From Methylococcales bacterium (lineage in GTDB: Bacteria; Pseudomonadota; Gammaproteobacteria; Methylococcales; Methylomonadaceae): a stretch of 64,000 bases of DNA. Positions within the stretch are counted from its first letter, which is position 1. Each line of letters opens with the position of its first letter. The stretch spans positions 1,488,001 to 1,552,000 of the forward strand of contig JAUZSN010000002.1 of assembly GCA_030949405.1 (NCBI GenBank), read 5' to 3'. Positions 1 through 8,545 of the stretch are shown here, in pieces. A model generated the notes under the pieces. That model did not search any database. It saw nothing but the letters and a program-made list of their open reading frames with translations, and was not told the DNA's origin. Position numbers and translations under genes: made by a program.

Positions 1-4
1 AGTA

Positions 5-108
5 GTTTACACTTTATTTTTAAAAAAATGCGCGGAGTAAAATAGCTTTAGCTATTTCCGTGACTCGCCAATAGCTAAAGCTATTAGACTCCAATTTAAA
101 CTGTAAAC
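5..108. repeat. Palindromic dispersed repeat, family B copy 1
   Basis: The element is bounded by imperfect inverted ends: GTTTACACTTTA at 5-16 and TAAACTGTAAAC at 97-108, one mismatch in twelve. Inside are nested inverted motifs: AATAGCTTTAGCTATT near 41-56, CGTGACTCG near 58-67, AATAGCTAAAGCTATT near 70-85, and GGAGT/ACTCC at 34-38 and 88-92. The core recurs in the opposite orientation at 54381-54425. An end-like fragment also lies at 15611-15626. It looks like a non-coding MITE or REP-like element. No transposase in the window has these ends. Confidence 0.6.
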
Positions 109-237
109 CGAGAAATGAAGGATGCCCTAAAAAACATGATTTTACGTAGCGTGTTTGCTTTGGGTGATAATTTTAAGTGTTTTATACTATTATATAGTAT
201 CTAAATTAATAATAATGACACGATAGTTTTTTAAGTT

Positions 238-1362
238 TTGAGAATGATAATGGGAAATGACACCAATACTGAGCAAGCAGATAAAGAAGACGATAAGATC
301 ACTAATGTTATGCCAATTAAAGAAACAAATACATCAACGAGCGATCACGAGGAAGATGAAGTGGTTTATGAATTGATTGAAGAAAAATCAGATCAGGTTG
401 AAAATTCAGCTGTTGATGAAAGTTCGGCGGCTGATGAAAATTTGGCGGCTGATGAAAATTCATGGCAAGAACAAATTAAGCAATTACAAGAAACGCAAGC
501 ATTGATGGCATTGCAATTAGAGAGTGCATTTACCGCCTCTGATCGCTTAGCCAGACAATTAAAAAAAGAACGTCATGCTCGACGCGCATCGGTTACGAGT
601 TATGTGGCATTAACAATGGGTGGATTGGCTTTAATTATTGGAGCTACGTCCGCGTTTTTTGCAGGAAGTTTACAACGTGATGTGACTGAATTATCAACAA
701 CCATTTCAACGTTGGAACAGCATAAACACCCGAGTGACCCTATCAATGTCGCCAGTACCAAGTATATTCATGCACGTCTTGATGATTTAGCCATCAAACT
801 TAATAAGGTTTTTGCTGAACAAGAGGCTACTGAAAAAAAGGCGAAACTCAGTTCCTCAGTAACTAATTTACCCGATAAGGAAAATAAAAATAAAGCGGTT
901 GTTAAACCAAAAACCATTACCCCTCCCATTTTAGAAACGACCGTTCCTGCTAAAATAATTAAATTAGAGGATAAAACTGTTAAAAAGAATTTAACAACAG
1001 AGCCGATAGCAAAACCACCGACCATAAAGCCACAGGAAAAAAAGGAGCCTATCCGTAAGCCGAAGGTTCAAACAGAATTAATTCCTGACGTTATCAAAAA
1101 TAAACCCGAAATCAAACCTGTCATTAAAAAAGAGTGGGTTGTAGCTTTAGGCTCTTACAAAAATTCATTAACCGCCTCAAAAAATGCAAATGAATACCGA
1201 AAAGCTGGGGTTCCTGTTGTTATTTCTAAAGTAAATACGCAAGGGCAAACGTGGCATCGGTTATTAACAAAACCGTTTAGTTCTCAACAAGAAGCAACGC
1301 TTTATGCGGAACGGGTTAAAAATCAGCTTAAAATTGAGTCTATTTTAGTCACTAAGCAGTAA
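238..1362 (+). CDS. SPOR-domain single-pass membrane protein
   Basis: The protein has an acidic cytoplasmic N-terminus of about 110 residues with a short AADEN-type repeat near residue 63. One transmembrane helix (about 120-145) follows, then a short coiled stretch, a Lys/Pro-rich linker (about 195-295), and a C-terminal SPOR domain (about 297-372) beginning EWVVALGSYK. SPOR domains bind denuded peptidoglycan glycans at division septa. The layout resembles FtsN/DamX/DedD-type envelope proteins, but I cannot assign an orthologue. The annotated start is TTG at 238. ATG codons at 244 and 250 in the same frame are equally plausible. Confidence 0.8.
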   Translation: MRMIMGNDTNTEQADKEDDKITNVMPIKETNTSTSDHEEDEVVYELIEEKSDQVENSAVDESSAADENLAADENSWQEQIKQLQETQALMALQLESAFTASDRLARQLKKERHARRASVTSYVALTMGGLALIIGATSAFFAGSLQRDVTELSTTISTLEQHKHPSDPINVASTKYIHARLDDLAIKLNKVFAEQEATEKKAKLSSSVTNLPDKENKNKAVVKPKTITPPILETTVPAKIIKLEDKTVKKNLTTEPIAKPPTIKPQEKKEPIRKPKVQTELIPDVIKNKPEIKPVIKKEWVVALGSYKNSLTASKNANEYRKAGVPVVISKVNTQGQTWHRLLTKPFSSQQEATLYAERVKNQLKIESILVTKQ

Positions 1363-1368
1363 TACAAT

Positions 1369-1486
1369 TTAGCGTACAAACGAGGACTACCACCTTAAGA
1401 CGGGGCAAGTTGAGGACGAACGGTTAAGCCTTGCTCTATAGTGTCCCGTCTTAAGTTGATAGCTCAAACGAGGACTTGTACGCTAA
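1369..1486. repeat. Nested palindromes: family A repeat inside another hairpin
   Basis: The outer arms TTAGCGTACAA (1369-1379) and TTGTACGCTAA (1476-1486) are exact inverted repeats. Inside is a family A palindrome whose arms read CTACCACCTTAAGACGGGGC (from 1387) and its near complement (1442-1463). The central motif is AGGACGAACGG. An 11-bp direct repeat, AAACGAGGACT, occurs at 1378-1388 and 1466-1476, immediately around the inner palindrome, as a target duplication would. The element follows the SPOR gene stop and could end or stabilise its transcript. Confidence 0.65.
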
Positions 1487-1538
1487 CCCCCCCTAAAAAT
1501 GATATACCATTACTTTAATCTACAAAAAAATACCGATT

Positions 1539-1988
1539 ATGACTCAACTTATCCCGCTTATTATTTGTAATGAAAAGAATGACTCCCATAAAAAAAACAC
1601 GACTCTTTATTCTAACCATCAAGAAATAACCGCCTTGGGTTTTAATCAGCCGCCAGCTATTGATGACTTGATTTCTGCTATTCTATTAAACCCTAATGTT
1701 TTACAAGCACATTTAGAGCGTATTTCTTTTTGCTATCAACAGGATTTAACCGATCATTTATTGGCGGCTTTAGTTGATTTCTTAATTATTATGAAAAAAA
1801 ATGGTTTGGATTTAAAACGCCGAATGATTGAAGGGACTAAGTTTAAACTATCCGCTCAAGATTACAATTATCTTAAAAATGCTTTAGACCTCCCTGCTGA
1901 TGAAATTAAATTATTGGAAGGAAATGCTTACTCTGTACTAACAAAAGGTTTTATAGGGGTTAGTCAGCTTATAAAAAAATCATCTTAA
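1539..1988 (+). CDS. Hypothetical protein, 149 aa
   Basis: I do not recognise this family. The predicted protein is soluble and helix-rich, with no signal peptide or transmembrane helix. A polar N-terminus of about 40 residues leads into helical segments (about 40-90) and a Lys-rich middle, KRRMIEGTKFKLSAQDY. Asp/Glu/Leu-rich helices end the protein. It starts with ATG and is flanked by repeat-bearing intergenic DNA on the left and a 195-bp gap on the right. It therefore looks like a single-gene unit. Confidence 0.55.
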   Translation: MTQLIPLIICNEKNDSHKKNTTLYSNHQEITALGFNQPPAIDDLISAILLNPNVLQAHLERISFCYQQDLTDHLLAALVDFLIIMKKNGLDLKRRMIEGTKFKLSAQDYNYLKNALDLPADEIKLLEGNAYSVLTKGFIGVSQLIKKSS

Positions 1989-2183
1989 GTGAGTAGCTGA
2001 CATACTCGAAGTCCCAATACCTCCCCCCTCTCTCGAATTTTTGAGTTTAATTTTCATTAAGCCTGTGTCATTGAAAATTATTCTTAGCCAAATCAACCTC
2101 TAATAGAGCGTTTGACTACGGTTTTATGCTTGTTGTAATAATAAATAACGGTTATCATTATCCTTTTTAGGGGGGGGGAGAGT

Positions 2184-2639
2184 GTGACGCTTTTAGCTAT
2201 CGCTTATTTTGGAGTTAGGTTATCAATGCATATTTATCCATATCCTAGTTATAAACGAAAAGATATTATTGGAAAGGTTGTATATCAGCTAGAATTATTT
2301 TTGATAATAATAATCTCATTGTTTCTTGAGAATTTTATATATTTGGGGCTTGTTATTATGCTGTGGTTACTATTTATTAGGGATGAGATAGCAGGCTATA
2401 GGAAACGAAAAAAAGGATGGTTAGCAAAGTTAGATGATGAATTTCTTTATTTTTACAATTTTAAAAATAAGATTCCAATAAATACTATTCATCGAATAGA
2501 AAGGCAGATTATTCGAGGAGAAAAGATTGGTATTAACCTTGTTTTTAAAAACGCTCATGTTCAATCTGAGCAATTTTCGATATTAAATAATGAACAACAC
2601 GATGAACTTGTTGCATTTCTTAACCGTTCAATAACCTAA
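2184..2639 (+). CDS. Small membrane protein with C-terminal PH-like region
   Basis: A GTG start is preceded by a nine-G run (2170-2178) that also serves as the Shine-Dalgarno region. The first 75 residues contain an amphipathic start and a hydrophobic double segment (about 31-62: LFLIIIISLF, LGLVIMLWLLF). The remaining 85 residues are soluble, with alternating hydrophobic strands and a final helix. This resembles the small bacterial PH-like or YcxB-type membrane proteins, but the resemblance is only one of layout. An internal ATG at 2226 is a possible alternative start. Function is unknown. Confidence 0.5.
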   Translation: MTLLAIAYFGVRLSMHIYPYPSYKRKDIIGKVVYQLELFLIIIISLFLENFIYLGLVIMLWLLFIRDEIAGYRKRKKGWLAKLDDEFLYFYNFKNKIPINTIHRIERQIIRGEKIGINLVFKNAHVQSEQFSILNNEQHDELVAFLNRSIT

Positions 2640-2807
2640 CCAGTGATTAGGGTGTCAAATGTTAATTTTTATTATTGCCTTGATTTCAAGTTATTGTTTT
2701 AAATCTAAAATTTAACCATTATTTGGCTCTTAAAGCGGTTAGGTGAAAAATATGAGAAATATTATAGTCAAGAAATGGTGGGTTTAGGGCGTGGAATGTA
2801 GGTAAAC

Positions 2808-3950
2808 ATGTTTTTATCCATAAATAAGCAAAAAATGAAGTTTTTTTTATTATTCTCTGTTATCGCCGCTTTTATATTAAGCTTTAGTTTACGTTCAACG
2901 CAGATAGAAGAACAATTTATTAATTTAGCTGTCGAAGAAAACCTTCATTATTTACCAGACGCTGTTAAAAATGAGTCTGTTGAAATAAAGGCTATTCTTT
3001 TAGATTATGCTGATAATAAGGAATTAGTTCTTGAGTCATGGGTATCATTAAAAAAATATCCGAATAAAGCTGAAAATATTTTCCTTTTATATGGAGAAGA
3101 AAAAGAATTTCAAAACGCTTTAATAATGTATGGGGATCACGTTATTCCTGTTACCGATTATTTTTTAAAAAATGAAGATTTTCTTTGGAAAATAAAAGAA
3201 TCATTTAAAAATAGCCTTTCAAATACTTGGAATTGGATCACTAGTAACAAACAAAAAACTTCGGTCACATTACTTTCACCTGAAAAAAGAGCTTGGTATG
3301 CCATTAATTATATTAATGAAGAAGGGCATGGTTTTCTTAGTGAATTCCCAATAGATAAGCATGGCGATGCAAAATGGATGCAAACAACACGATTTTTACG
3401 AGGTTTTGGACTCTTTATGACAAGTGGCATTCGTGATTTAGAAACAAAATACAAAACTAAACAAGAAATAACAGGAGGCGATATATTTTGGGCGAGTTTT
3501 GATGTTATAGCCTTAACAAGTGGTTTTAAATTACTAAAATCTAGTAAAGCCTTATCGGTTTCAAAGGCAGTCCGCTCTGGAAAAAAACTATCCATGTTCA
3601 GAAAAGCTAGAGTTTTTACATCTAAATTTTTGAAAACCAAAACAGCACAAAAAATGGTGAAATATGGGGCTTTTGCTACAACGGCATATATTGCCATCGC
3701 TCATCCCAGTTTAATTAGTCACTTATTTGAAGAAATTGGGTATTTTTTAGGTATCAACTCTTGGGTAGTAAAATTATTTAGTTGGACAACAATCATTTTT
3801 ATCCTTTTATACCCTTTCACCTGGGGATTTAAATATTTTATTAGACCTTTGATATGGCTAATGAAAACTTTTATATCATGGGGAATTAAGATTGAGGCGT
3901 TTATATATAAAAATAATTTTCAATTAAAATCTACAAAAAAAAGGCGTTGA
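2808..3950 (+). CDS. Hypothetical membrane protein, 380 aa
   Basis: An N-terminal hydrophobic segment (about 11-28, FFLLFSVIAAFILSFSL) acts as signal or anchor. A mixed helical domain of about 250 residues follows, containing an aromatic-rich block RAWYAINYINEEGHGFL. Basic helices with SKALSVSKAV and FRKARVFTSKF follow near 245-275. Near the C-terminus are two or three hydrophobic segments (about 283-355), and the protein ends on a Lys/Arg tail. I do not recognise the family. It has its own upstream gap and no operon partner, and a family A repeat lies just after it. Confidence 0.55.
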   Translation: MFLSINKQKMKFFLLFSVIAAFILSFSLRSTQIEEQFINLAVEENLHYLPDAVKNESVEIKAILLDYADNKELVLESWVSLKKYPNKAENIFLLYGEEKEFQNALIMYGDHVIPVTDYFLKNEDFLWKIKESFKNSLSNTWNWITSNKQKTSVTLLSPEKRAWYAINYINEEGHGFLSEFPIDKHGDAKWMQTTRFLRGFGLFMTSGIRDLETKYKTKQEITGGDIFWASFDVIALTSGFKLLKSSKALSVSKAVRSGKKLSMFRKARVFTSKFLKTKTAQKMVKYGAFATTAYIAIAHPSLISHLFEEIGYFLGINSWVVKLFSWTTIIFILLYPFTWGFKYFIRPLIWLMKTFISWGIKIEAFIYKNNFQLKSTKKRR

Positions 3951-3998
3951 TAAGTAATTCTAACATTAAGAATAAAATAACCCACATTCTCTGTACAC

Positions 3999-4148
3999 GG
4001 CTACCCGTTTAAGAAGGGTTAACCTCAACTTGTCTCGTCTTAAGTTGGTAGCCGAAATGGGCGAGTTACCGCTTCCTAGAAATAGTCGAAAGCGTGTGTT
4101 TTCTAACCCTTTGAAATTGCTGAATGTCCCGTCTTAAATTGGTAGCCA
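3999..4148. repeat. Family A palindromic repeat, composite copy 2
   Basis: A degenerate left arm beginning GGCTACCC is at 3999-4006. Right arms CGTCTTAAGTTGGTAGCC (to 4053) and TGTCCCGTCTTAAATTGGTA (from 4125) follow, so two right arms are present. The second arm abuts and truncates a decayed recombinase reading frame on the minus strand. The copy also contains AACCTCAACTTG, shared with the copy at 37209-37318. Confidence 0.55.
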
Positions 4149-4646
4149 AAATCTCGCAATAATTAGACTGAGATTATCACTGCTTACAGACTCAGTTTTT
4201 TCTACAGTGTTTTGAATTTGTGGTGTGGATGCTGTCGCTGGGGAGGGCAAGCCATTAACATGCTTCATAGCACGTTTTAAGTTAGCTTCTTCTGTTGCTG
4301 AGAGGCTAGTAAGAAATTCTTGGATAACTTCAGGATTTCCATAAGGTGAGGAGTCCGCTAATTTTTCAGCATTATCTAGTTTTTCCAGTAACCGCTATCT
4401 ATGCTCTAGCTTTTCAACTTCTTGCTCGACTTTATCAATATCCATAATAACGTATAGTTTTCTTGCTTTTTGTAAGGCAATACGACGACTTCTCGTTTTT
4501 AGAGAACGACGAATTTCTCGTTTATGGTTTGAAAAAAGATGTTTTAATTTTTTGGGAATAATAAATCTAAAGTAATAGATTTGATTATGATTTTTGACAA
4601 TGTAAGATGGGACTTGTATACGAGGGTGTATTACTTTCGTATCCAT
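4134..4646 (-). pseudogene. Decayed site-specific tyrosine recombinase, N-terminal remnant
   Basis: The start MDTKVIHPRIQVPSYIVKNH and the segment YYFRFIIPKKLKHLF match the DUF6538-type N-terminal domain that precedes the core-binding domain in proteobacterial phage and ICE integrases. After 83 codons there is an in-frame TAG at 4395-4397. The same frame then continues, with protein-like sequence including SPYGNPEVIQEFLTSLSATE, until the family A repeat at about 4148. The catalytic domain is absent. It points away from the adjacent tRNA-Ser in the same orientation, the usual arrangement for an integrase next to its attachment site. This is probably the scar of a lost integrative element. Confidence 0.7.
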
Positions 4647-4698
4647 TGAATTTTTTTAGATTTGTAACTGATGGATTTACAGGACGTAAACCAAAAAA

Positions 4699-4788
4699 TG
4701 GCGGAGAAGCAGGGATTCGAACCCTGGGAGGGGATAAACCCTCAACGGTTTTCAAGACCGCCGCTTTCGGCCACTCAGCCACCTCTCC
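4699..4788 (-). tRNA. tRNA-Ser (anticodon UGA)
   Basis: On the minus strand the sequence folds as a class II tRNA. The 5' acceptor GGAGAGG pairs with CTTCTCC, followed by discriminator G and an encoded CCA. The anticodon loop CTTGAAAAC gives anticodon UGA. A long variable arm (TTGAGGG...CCCTCCC) is diagnostic of serine tRNA, and the T-arm reads GGGTTCGAATCCC. A run of T follows the CCA on the minus strand. Reading UCA codons is the expected role. The neighbouring recombinase remnant suggests that its 3' end was used as an integration site. Confidence 0.95.
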
Positions 4789-4801
4789 GTAAAGTCAGAC
4801 T

Positions 4802-4830
4802 ATGATACATGAGGGTTCTATTTTTGACTA
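4802..4830 (-). promoter_or_regulatory. Possible promoter of tRNA-Ser
   Basis: On the minus strand, a TAGTCA -35-like hexamer (4825-4830) lies 17 nt from a TATCAT -10-like hexamer (4802-4807). It would start transcription a few bases before the tRNA 5' end at 4788. This is a by-eye match to the sigma-70 consensus only. Confidence 0.35.
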
Positions 4831-4972
4831 GCTTTTATTTAAAATAATTTAGTTTAAACCTGTTTTTATTTTCCTTTTGAAGACAAATATCAAAATAAAG
4901 CCGTGGTGGTGCGGTCCGTTCTGTGGAATAACACCCCCTATTTTTAAGCCCTCTCTATTTTGAAATGACCCT

Positions 4973-5987
4973 TTATAATGCCTGTAAAATGTCATCAAGC
5001 AACTGCGGCCCTTTGTAAATTAAGCCACTATAGAGTTGTACTAAACTTGCACCCGCCTCTATTTTTTTCTTGAGCATCGTCTGCTGTCAAAATTCCTCCA
5101 GCAGCAATAATCGGAAGGGTTCCTTTTAACTCAGAAGCCAGTGCCTTAACCACATAAGTTGCCTTTTCTTTAACAGGCGCACCACTTAACCCACCTGTTT
5201 CGTTCGCTAATGGATGAGCTTTAATCATTTCTCGATCAATTGTCGTATTGGTCGCAATAACGCCATCCATTGAAAATTCACGCAGTAAAAGGGCAATATG
5301 TTGAATTTGCTCGTCATTTAAATCAGGGGCAATTTTTACCACTAAAGGGACGTAATGATGATGTTGTTTTTCTAAACTAAGTTGCTCTTCTTTTAATGCA
5401 GACAATAGTTTTTTAATTTCACTCCCTTGCTGTAATTGTCGTAAATTTTTTGTATTCGGTGACGATATATTAAGGGTTATGTAACTCGCATGAGCATAAC
5501 TTTTACGCAAGCTGATTAGGTAATCCGTCACCGCCTCTTCTATCGGGGTGTCAAAATTCTTACCAATATTAATCCCTAGAATTCCTTGATAACGACTTTT
5601 TTGAACTTGAGTTGTTAAGTAATCAACGCCTAAGTTATTAAATCCCATTCGATTAATAATTGCCTGATGCTCTGGTAATCTAAATAAGCGCGGCTTGGGA
5701 TTTCCAGCTTGCGCTTTTGGGGTGACGGTGCCTATTTCAATGAAGCCAAATCCTAAGGCGGCTAAGGCATCAATATAATCGCCATTTTTATCCAAACCTG
5801 CTGCTAACCCAACCGCATTTTTAAAGTTAAGCCCCATCACGGTAACGGGTTTGTCACTATGACGGGTAGTCGTTAAGCGGGAAAGCCCTGTTTTTTCTGA
5901 ATATTTTAATAATTTTAAGGTGAGTGTATGCGCTAATTCGGGGTCAAGTTTGAATAAGGCAGGTTTTAATAAGGGATATGGGTTCAT
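4973..5987 (-). CDS. pyrD: Dihydroorotate dehydrogenase (class 2), frameshifted near the 3' end
   Basis: The enzyme oxidises dihydroorotate to orotate using membrane quinone in pyrimidine synthesis. Visible family features are an N-terminal membrane-associating helix ([17 protein letters not shown]), the FMN region [46 protein letters not shown], and GGLSGAP before AAGGI. The uninterrupted frame stops at 5028 after 319 codons with a non-family tail. An A7 run on the minus strand (5063-5070 region) carries one extra base. With six A the frame continues as [19 protein letters not shown] to TAA at 4973-4975, restoring the expected length. This is a real mutation, slippage-corrected expression, or sequence error. 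It is followed upstream by thiO with a 5-bp gap. Confidence 0.85.
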
Positions 5988-5992
5988 AAAAT

Positions 5993-7090
5993 CTAGTCAA
6001 GACGGGTAAGTTGGTAAGGTTCTGGATTAAGACAGGGTTCTCTTTTTAAAATTAAATCGGTCATTAATTGTGCGGAAGCAGGGGCCATGACTAATCCATT
6101 TCTAAAATGTCCAGCATTAATACTTAAGTTTTCTATTTCAGGATGATTATCTATATAAGGGACCCCATATTTAGTTCCAGGACGTAATCCTGCCCAATGA
6201 TGAATAATGGCTTTATTTTTTAACGTGGGCATCAATGTCACCGCAAATTTCTTTAAACTTTCTTTTGCTTCTGCGGTGGTTGATTTATTAAAGTCCGTAT
6301 TTTCAACGGTGCTTCCTGCTAAAATTTTACCATCTCGGCGTGGAATTAAATAATGACTTCCATCTAAAATCATCGTGTTTAAATCATTTACATTAGCATC
6401 AAATAATAACATTTGTCCTTTGACTGGGTTAATATTAATTGGGTTATTAGACGGTAAAAGTTTTTGGCTTAATTTTCCTGTCCACGCCCCTGTGGCTAAT
6501 AGCAGATGATTAATAGAAAAATTTCCCTTAGAGGTCTTAATTTGGCTAATACGGTTATTCTTAAATGAAAAATCAGTCAAGGTACAATTTTCTATAAATT
6601 GCACGTTGGGATGCTGAACTAAAAATTGCTTAAGTGATTTTAATAAACGTGGATTACGTGCTTGAGCAATTGTAGGCAGCCATAATGGATTGAATGGCGT
6701 TGTATTAAATGATTTAAACAAGGCTTCATTTGCAAGTTGATAATCAATTTTATAGTGCTGACACCATTCAGTGGCTTTATTTATATCGTCATTTTTACTG
6801 ATTAATAAACCACAATCATTCCATTCTGGGTCTATTTGAGTTGCTTGGATTAATTGCTGACTTAATAAAGGGTAAAGGCTTAAACTCTGTTTAACTAAAT
6901 CACTAATCGCTGATTTTTGTTGCCATGGGTAGAGGGGTAATAAAATACCGCCACCGGCCCACGATGATTCTAAACTTTGCTGATTCTTTTCGATAATACT
7001 GACGCTAAGCCCTGTTTCTATTAATGCCTTTGCTGTTAATAAACCGATAATGCCACTGCCAATAAGGGTGATGTCTGTTATTTTTTTCAT
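5993..7090 (-). CDS. thiO: FAD-dependent glycine oxidase
   Basis: This 365-residue DadA/ThiO-family flavoprotein has an N-terminal dinucleotide fold, GSGIIGLLTAKALIETG, followed by an acidic cofactor-binding end (SIIEKN). SSWAGGGILLPLYPW is a motif typical of ThiO. Near the C-terminus are HHWAGLRPGTKYGVPYI and GHFRNGLVMAP. ThiO oxidises glycine to iminoacetate, providing the glycine-derived part of the thiazole of thiamine in many proteobacteria. Other thi genes are not in the window, so a general D-amino-acid oxidase role is possible. It lies directly upstream of pyrD on the same strand. I found no TPP riboswitch-like motif upstream. Confidence 0.75.
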   Translation of the reverse strand: MKKITDITLIGSGIIGLLTAKALIETGLSVSIIEKNQQSLESSWAGGGILLPLYPWQQKSAISDLVKQSLSLYPLLSQQLIQATQIDPEWNDCGLLISKNDDINKATEWCQHYKIDYQLANEALFKSFNTTPFNPLWLPTIAQARNPRLLKSLKQFLVQHPNVQFIENCTLTDFSFKNNRISQIKTSKGNFSINHLLLATGAWTGKLSQKLLPSNNPININPVKGQMLLFDANVNDLNTMILDGSHYLIPRRDGKILAGSTVENTDFNKSTTAEAKESLKKFAVTLMPTLKNKAIIHHWAGLRPGTKYGVPYIDNHPEIENLSINAGHFRNGLVMAPASAQLMTDLILKREPCLNPEPYQLTRLD

Positions 7091-7281
7091 CGCTAGTAGT
7101 AAAAGACTTTAGGAGGCAAGCATCGTATCAGGGCCAATAGACTCATGACAAGGTGATTATTAGAATGTAAATTAATAATTTTTGTTGTTTTTTTTAAACA
7201 AATAACATTTATTGTTTATCTTATTACAGTTAGTTATTGAAATAAAAGGATTAAATAGCATTGGCTAAAAAGCCGTAAAAC

Positions 7282-7310
7282 TTGTAAGTAAACCTATTTA
7301 TTGCTATCAT
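7282..7310 (+). promoter_or_regulatory. Probable sigma-70 promoter of the outer-membrane protein gene
   Basis: TTGTAA (7282-7287) and TATCAT (7305-7310) are separated by 17 nt, with a TG one base upstream of the -10 element (extended -10). The start of transcription would fall near 7317, giving a leader of about 70 nt. A GAAGGGCGGG Shine-Dalgarno-like stretch lies just before the ATG at 7389. The assignment is by consensus only. Confidence 0.45.
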
Positions 7311-7388
7311 TTGTTCCGTCAAAGAAACTTATTGTTGTATTACAACAAATAGATTTAATAACAAATAACCTCTTGAAGGGCGGGACTG

Positions 7389-8318
7389 ATGACATTTAAA
7401 AAAAGTAAGATTGCGCTGGGCGTTGCCACAGCCACGTTGACTTTAGCGGCGGCGATGGTTTCTCCGTATGCCACGGCGGGTAGTAAATCGGCACATCATG
7501 CAGAAGTACGTGATTTACAGCATCAAGTTGATGAAATGGCTAACATGATGCGTTCTATGCAATCAGAATTAGCACGTGTAAAAGCAAAAGGCAGTAAAAC
7601 GGATAATGGGGTTCAGGAATTAGATCAGTGGATGTCTTCTGTAAAAGCGGCTCCTGTTAAAACAGACACAAAAGATAACATGGTTATTTTTCGTGGTGGT
7701 TGGGCGCATACTAATGATAACCGTGGTGGTGATTTAGGTGTTACAGGAACAGGTTCGGGCTTATTAGATGCTTCTGCCATTGGTGTTCCAACAACAGGGG
7801 GTTCAGGTGATCCTCTTGTTGGTGTTGCGGGTGGATTAAACGCTTTCCTTGGTGGCGGTGATAATACATCGGATAAAGATGCTTGGTATTTTGGTGTCGG
7901 CTTTGATTTCAACATCAACAATGATTTATTTGGCTTGATGGATGATACAGAAGTTGCTGCTGAATTAATGCTTGAGTACAAAGAACTTTCTGATGATACG
8001 CATAGCTTGTTAACAGGTCAAAATGTTACTGTTAATCAATTAACGATTTCAGCATCGCCAAAAATAAAATTCTTAAAAGGTAGCAAATTTAGACCTTGGT
8101 TGATTCCAATTGGTTTTGATTTGAATATTATTAGCCCTCCTTCAGGTGCAGTAACAGTTATGAATCCAGGGGTTGTTTTCGGCGCAGGTGCTGATTATCA
8201 AGTGATCGATAACATTTATGTGGGTGCAGATGCCCGTTATCATCTAACGGCTGATGATATTGATGGTGTTGAAACAGATGGCTTTACTTTGGGTGCTTAT
8301 TTAGGTTTAGGCTTCTAA
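7389..8318 (+). CDS. Outer-membrane beta-barrel protein with coiled-coil N-terminus
   Basis: A signal peptide (about 1-30, with ALGVATATLTLAAAMV before YATAG) is followed by a heptad-like coiled coil (about 38-68, RDLQHQVDEMANMMRSMQSE). This is the arrangement seen in trimeric or peptidoglycan-linked porin-like proteins. The remaining 220 residues alternate polar and hydrophobic residues, with glycine-rich loops and a C-terminal strand ending in GLGF, as in barrels inserted by BAM. VFRGGWAHTNDNRGGDLG marks the first barrel strand. The gene has its own promoter and terminator and is likely strongly expressed. The transported substrate is unknown. Confidence 0.75.
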   Translation: MTFKKSKIALGVATATLTLAAAMVSPYATAGSKSAHHAEVRDLQHQVDEMANMMRSMQSELARVKAKGSKTDNGVQELDQWMSSVKAAPVKTDTKDNMVIFRGGWAHTNDNRGGDLGVTGTGSGLLDASAIGVPTTGGSGDPLVGVAGGLNAFLGGGDNTSDKDAWYFGVGFDFNINNDLFGLMDDTEVAAELMLEYKELSDDTHSLLTGQNVTVNQLTISASPKIKFLKGSKFRPWLIPIGFDLNIISPPSGAVTVMNPGVVFGAGADYQVIDNIYVGADARYHLTADDIDGVETDGFTLGAYLGLGF

Positions 8319-8348
8319 ATTTAGTTTATCTAAATGCTGTATAGCGGA

Positions 8349-8377
8349 AAGGAAGGTGTAAAAACCTTCCTTTTTTT
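8349..8377 (+). terminator. Rho-independent terminator
   Basis: GGAAGGT and ACCTTCC form a GC-containing stem with a short A-rich loop, immediately followed by seven or more T. It ends the transcript of the preceding barrel protein gene about 30 bp after its stop. Confidence 0.85.
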
Positions 8378-8545
8378 GTATTAAAAATAGTGAAATAGGT
8401 ATGATAGGCACGCTAAGGCGTAATAATTGAATATCATCCGAAACTTTAGTTTGATGTTGTAGACCCATTTTCGGACGATTATTAATCGCTTATTCCTAAA
8501 TCAGGCTGTTTTTCAATTGAATATATAATCTAAAGGCAATTTAAT

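Noticed and set aside
7091-7388. Possible TPP riboswitch upstream of thiO
   Set aside because: No CTGAGA/ACCTGAT-type thi-box pairs were found on the minus strand; the region fits a normal divergent promoter region.
8400-8540. TCCGAAA/TTTCGGA inverted repeat as a terminator or mobile end
   Set aside because: The arms are short, the loop is long and there is no T-run; it shares only TCGGA with the MITE-like ends.
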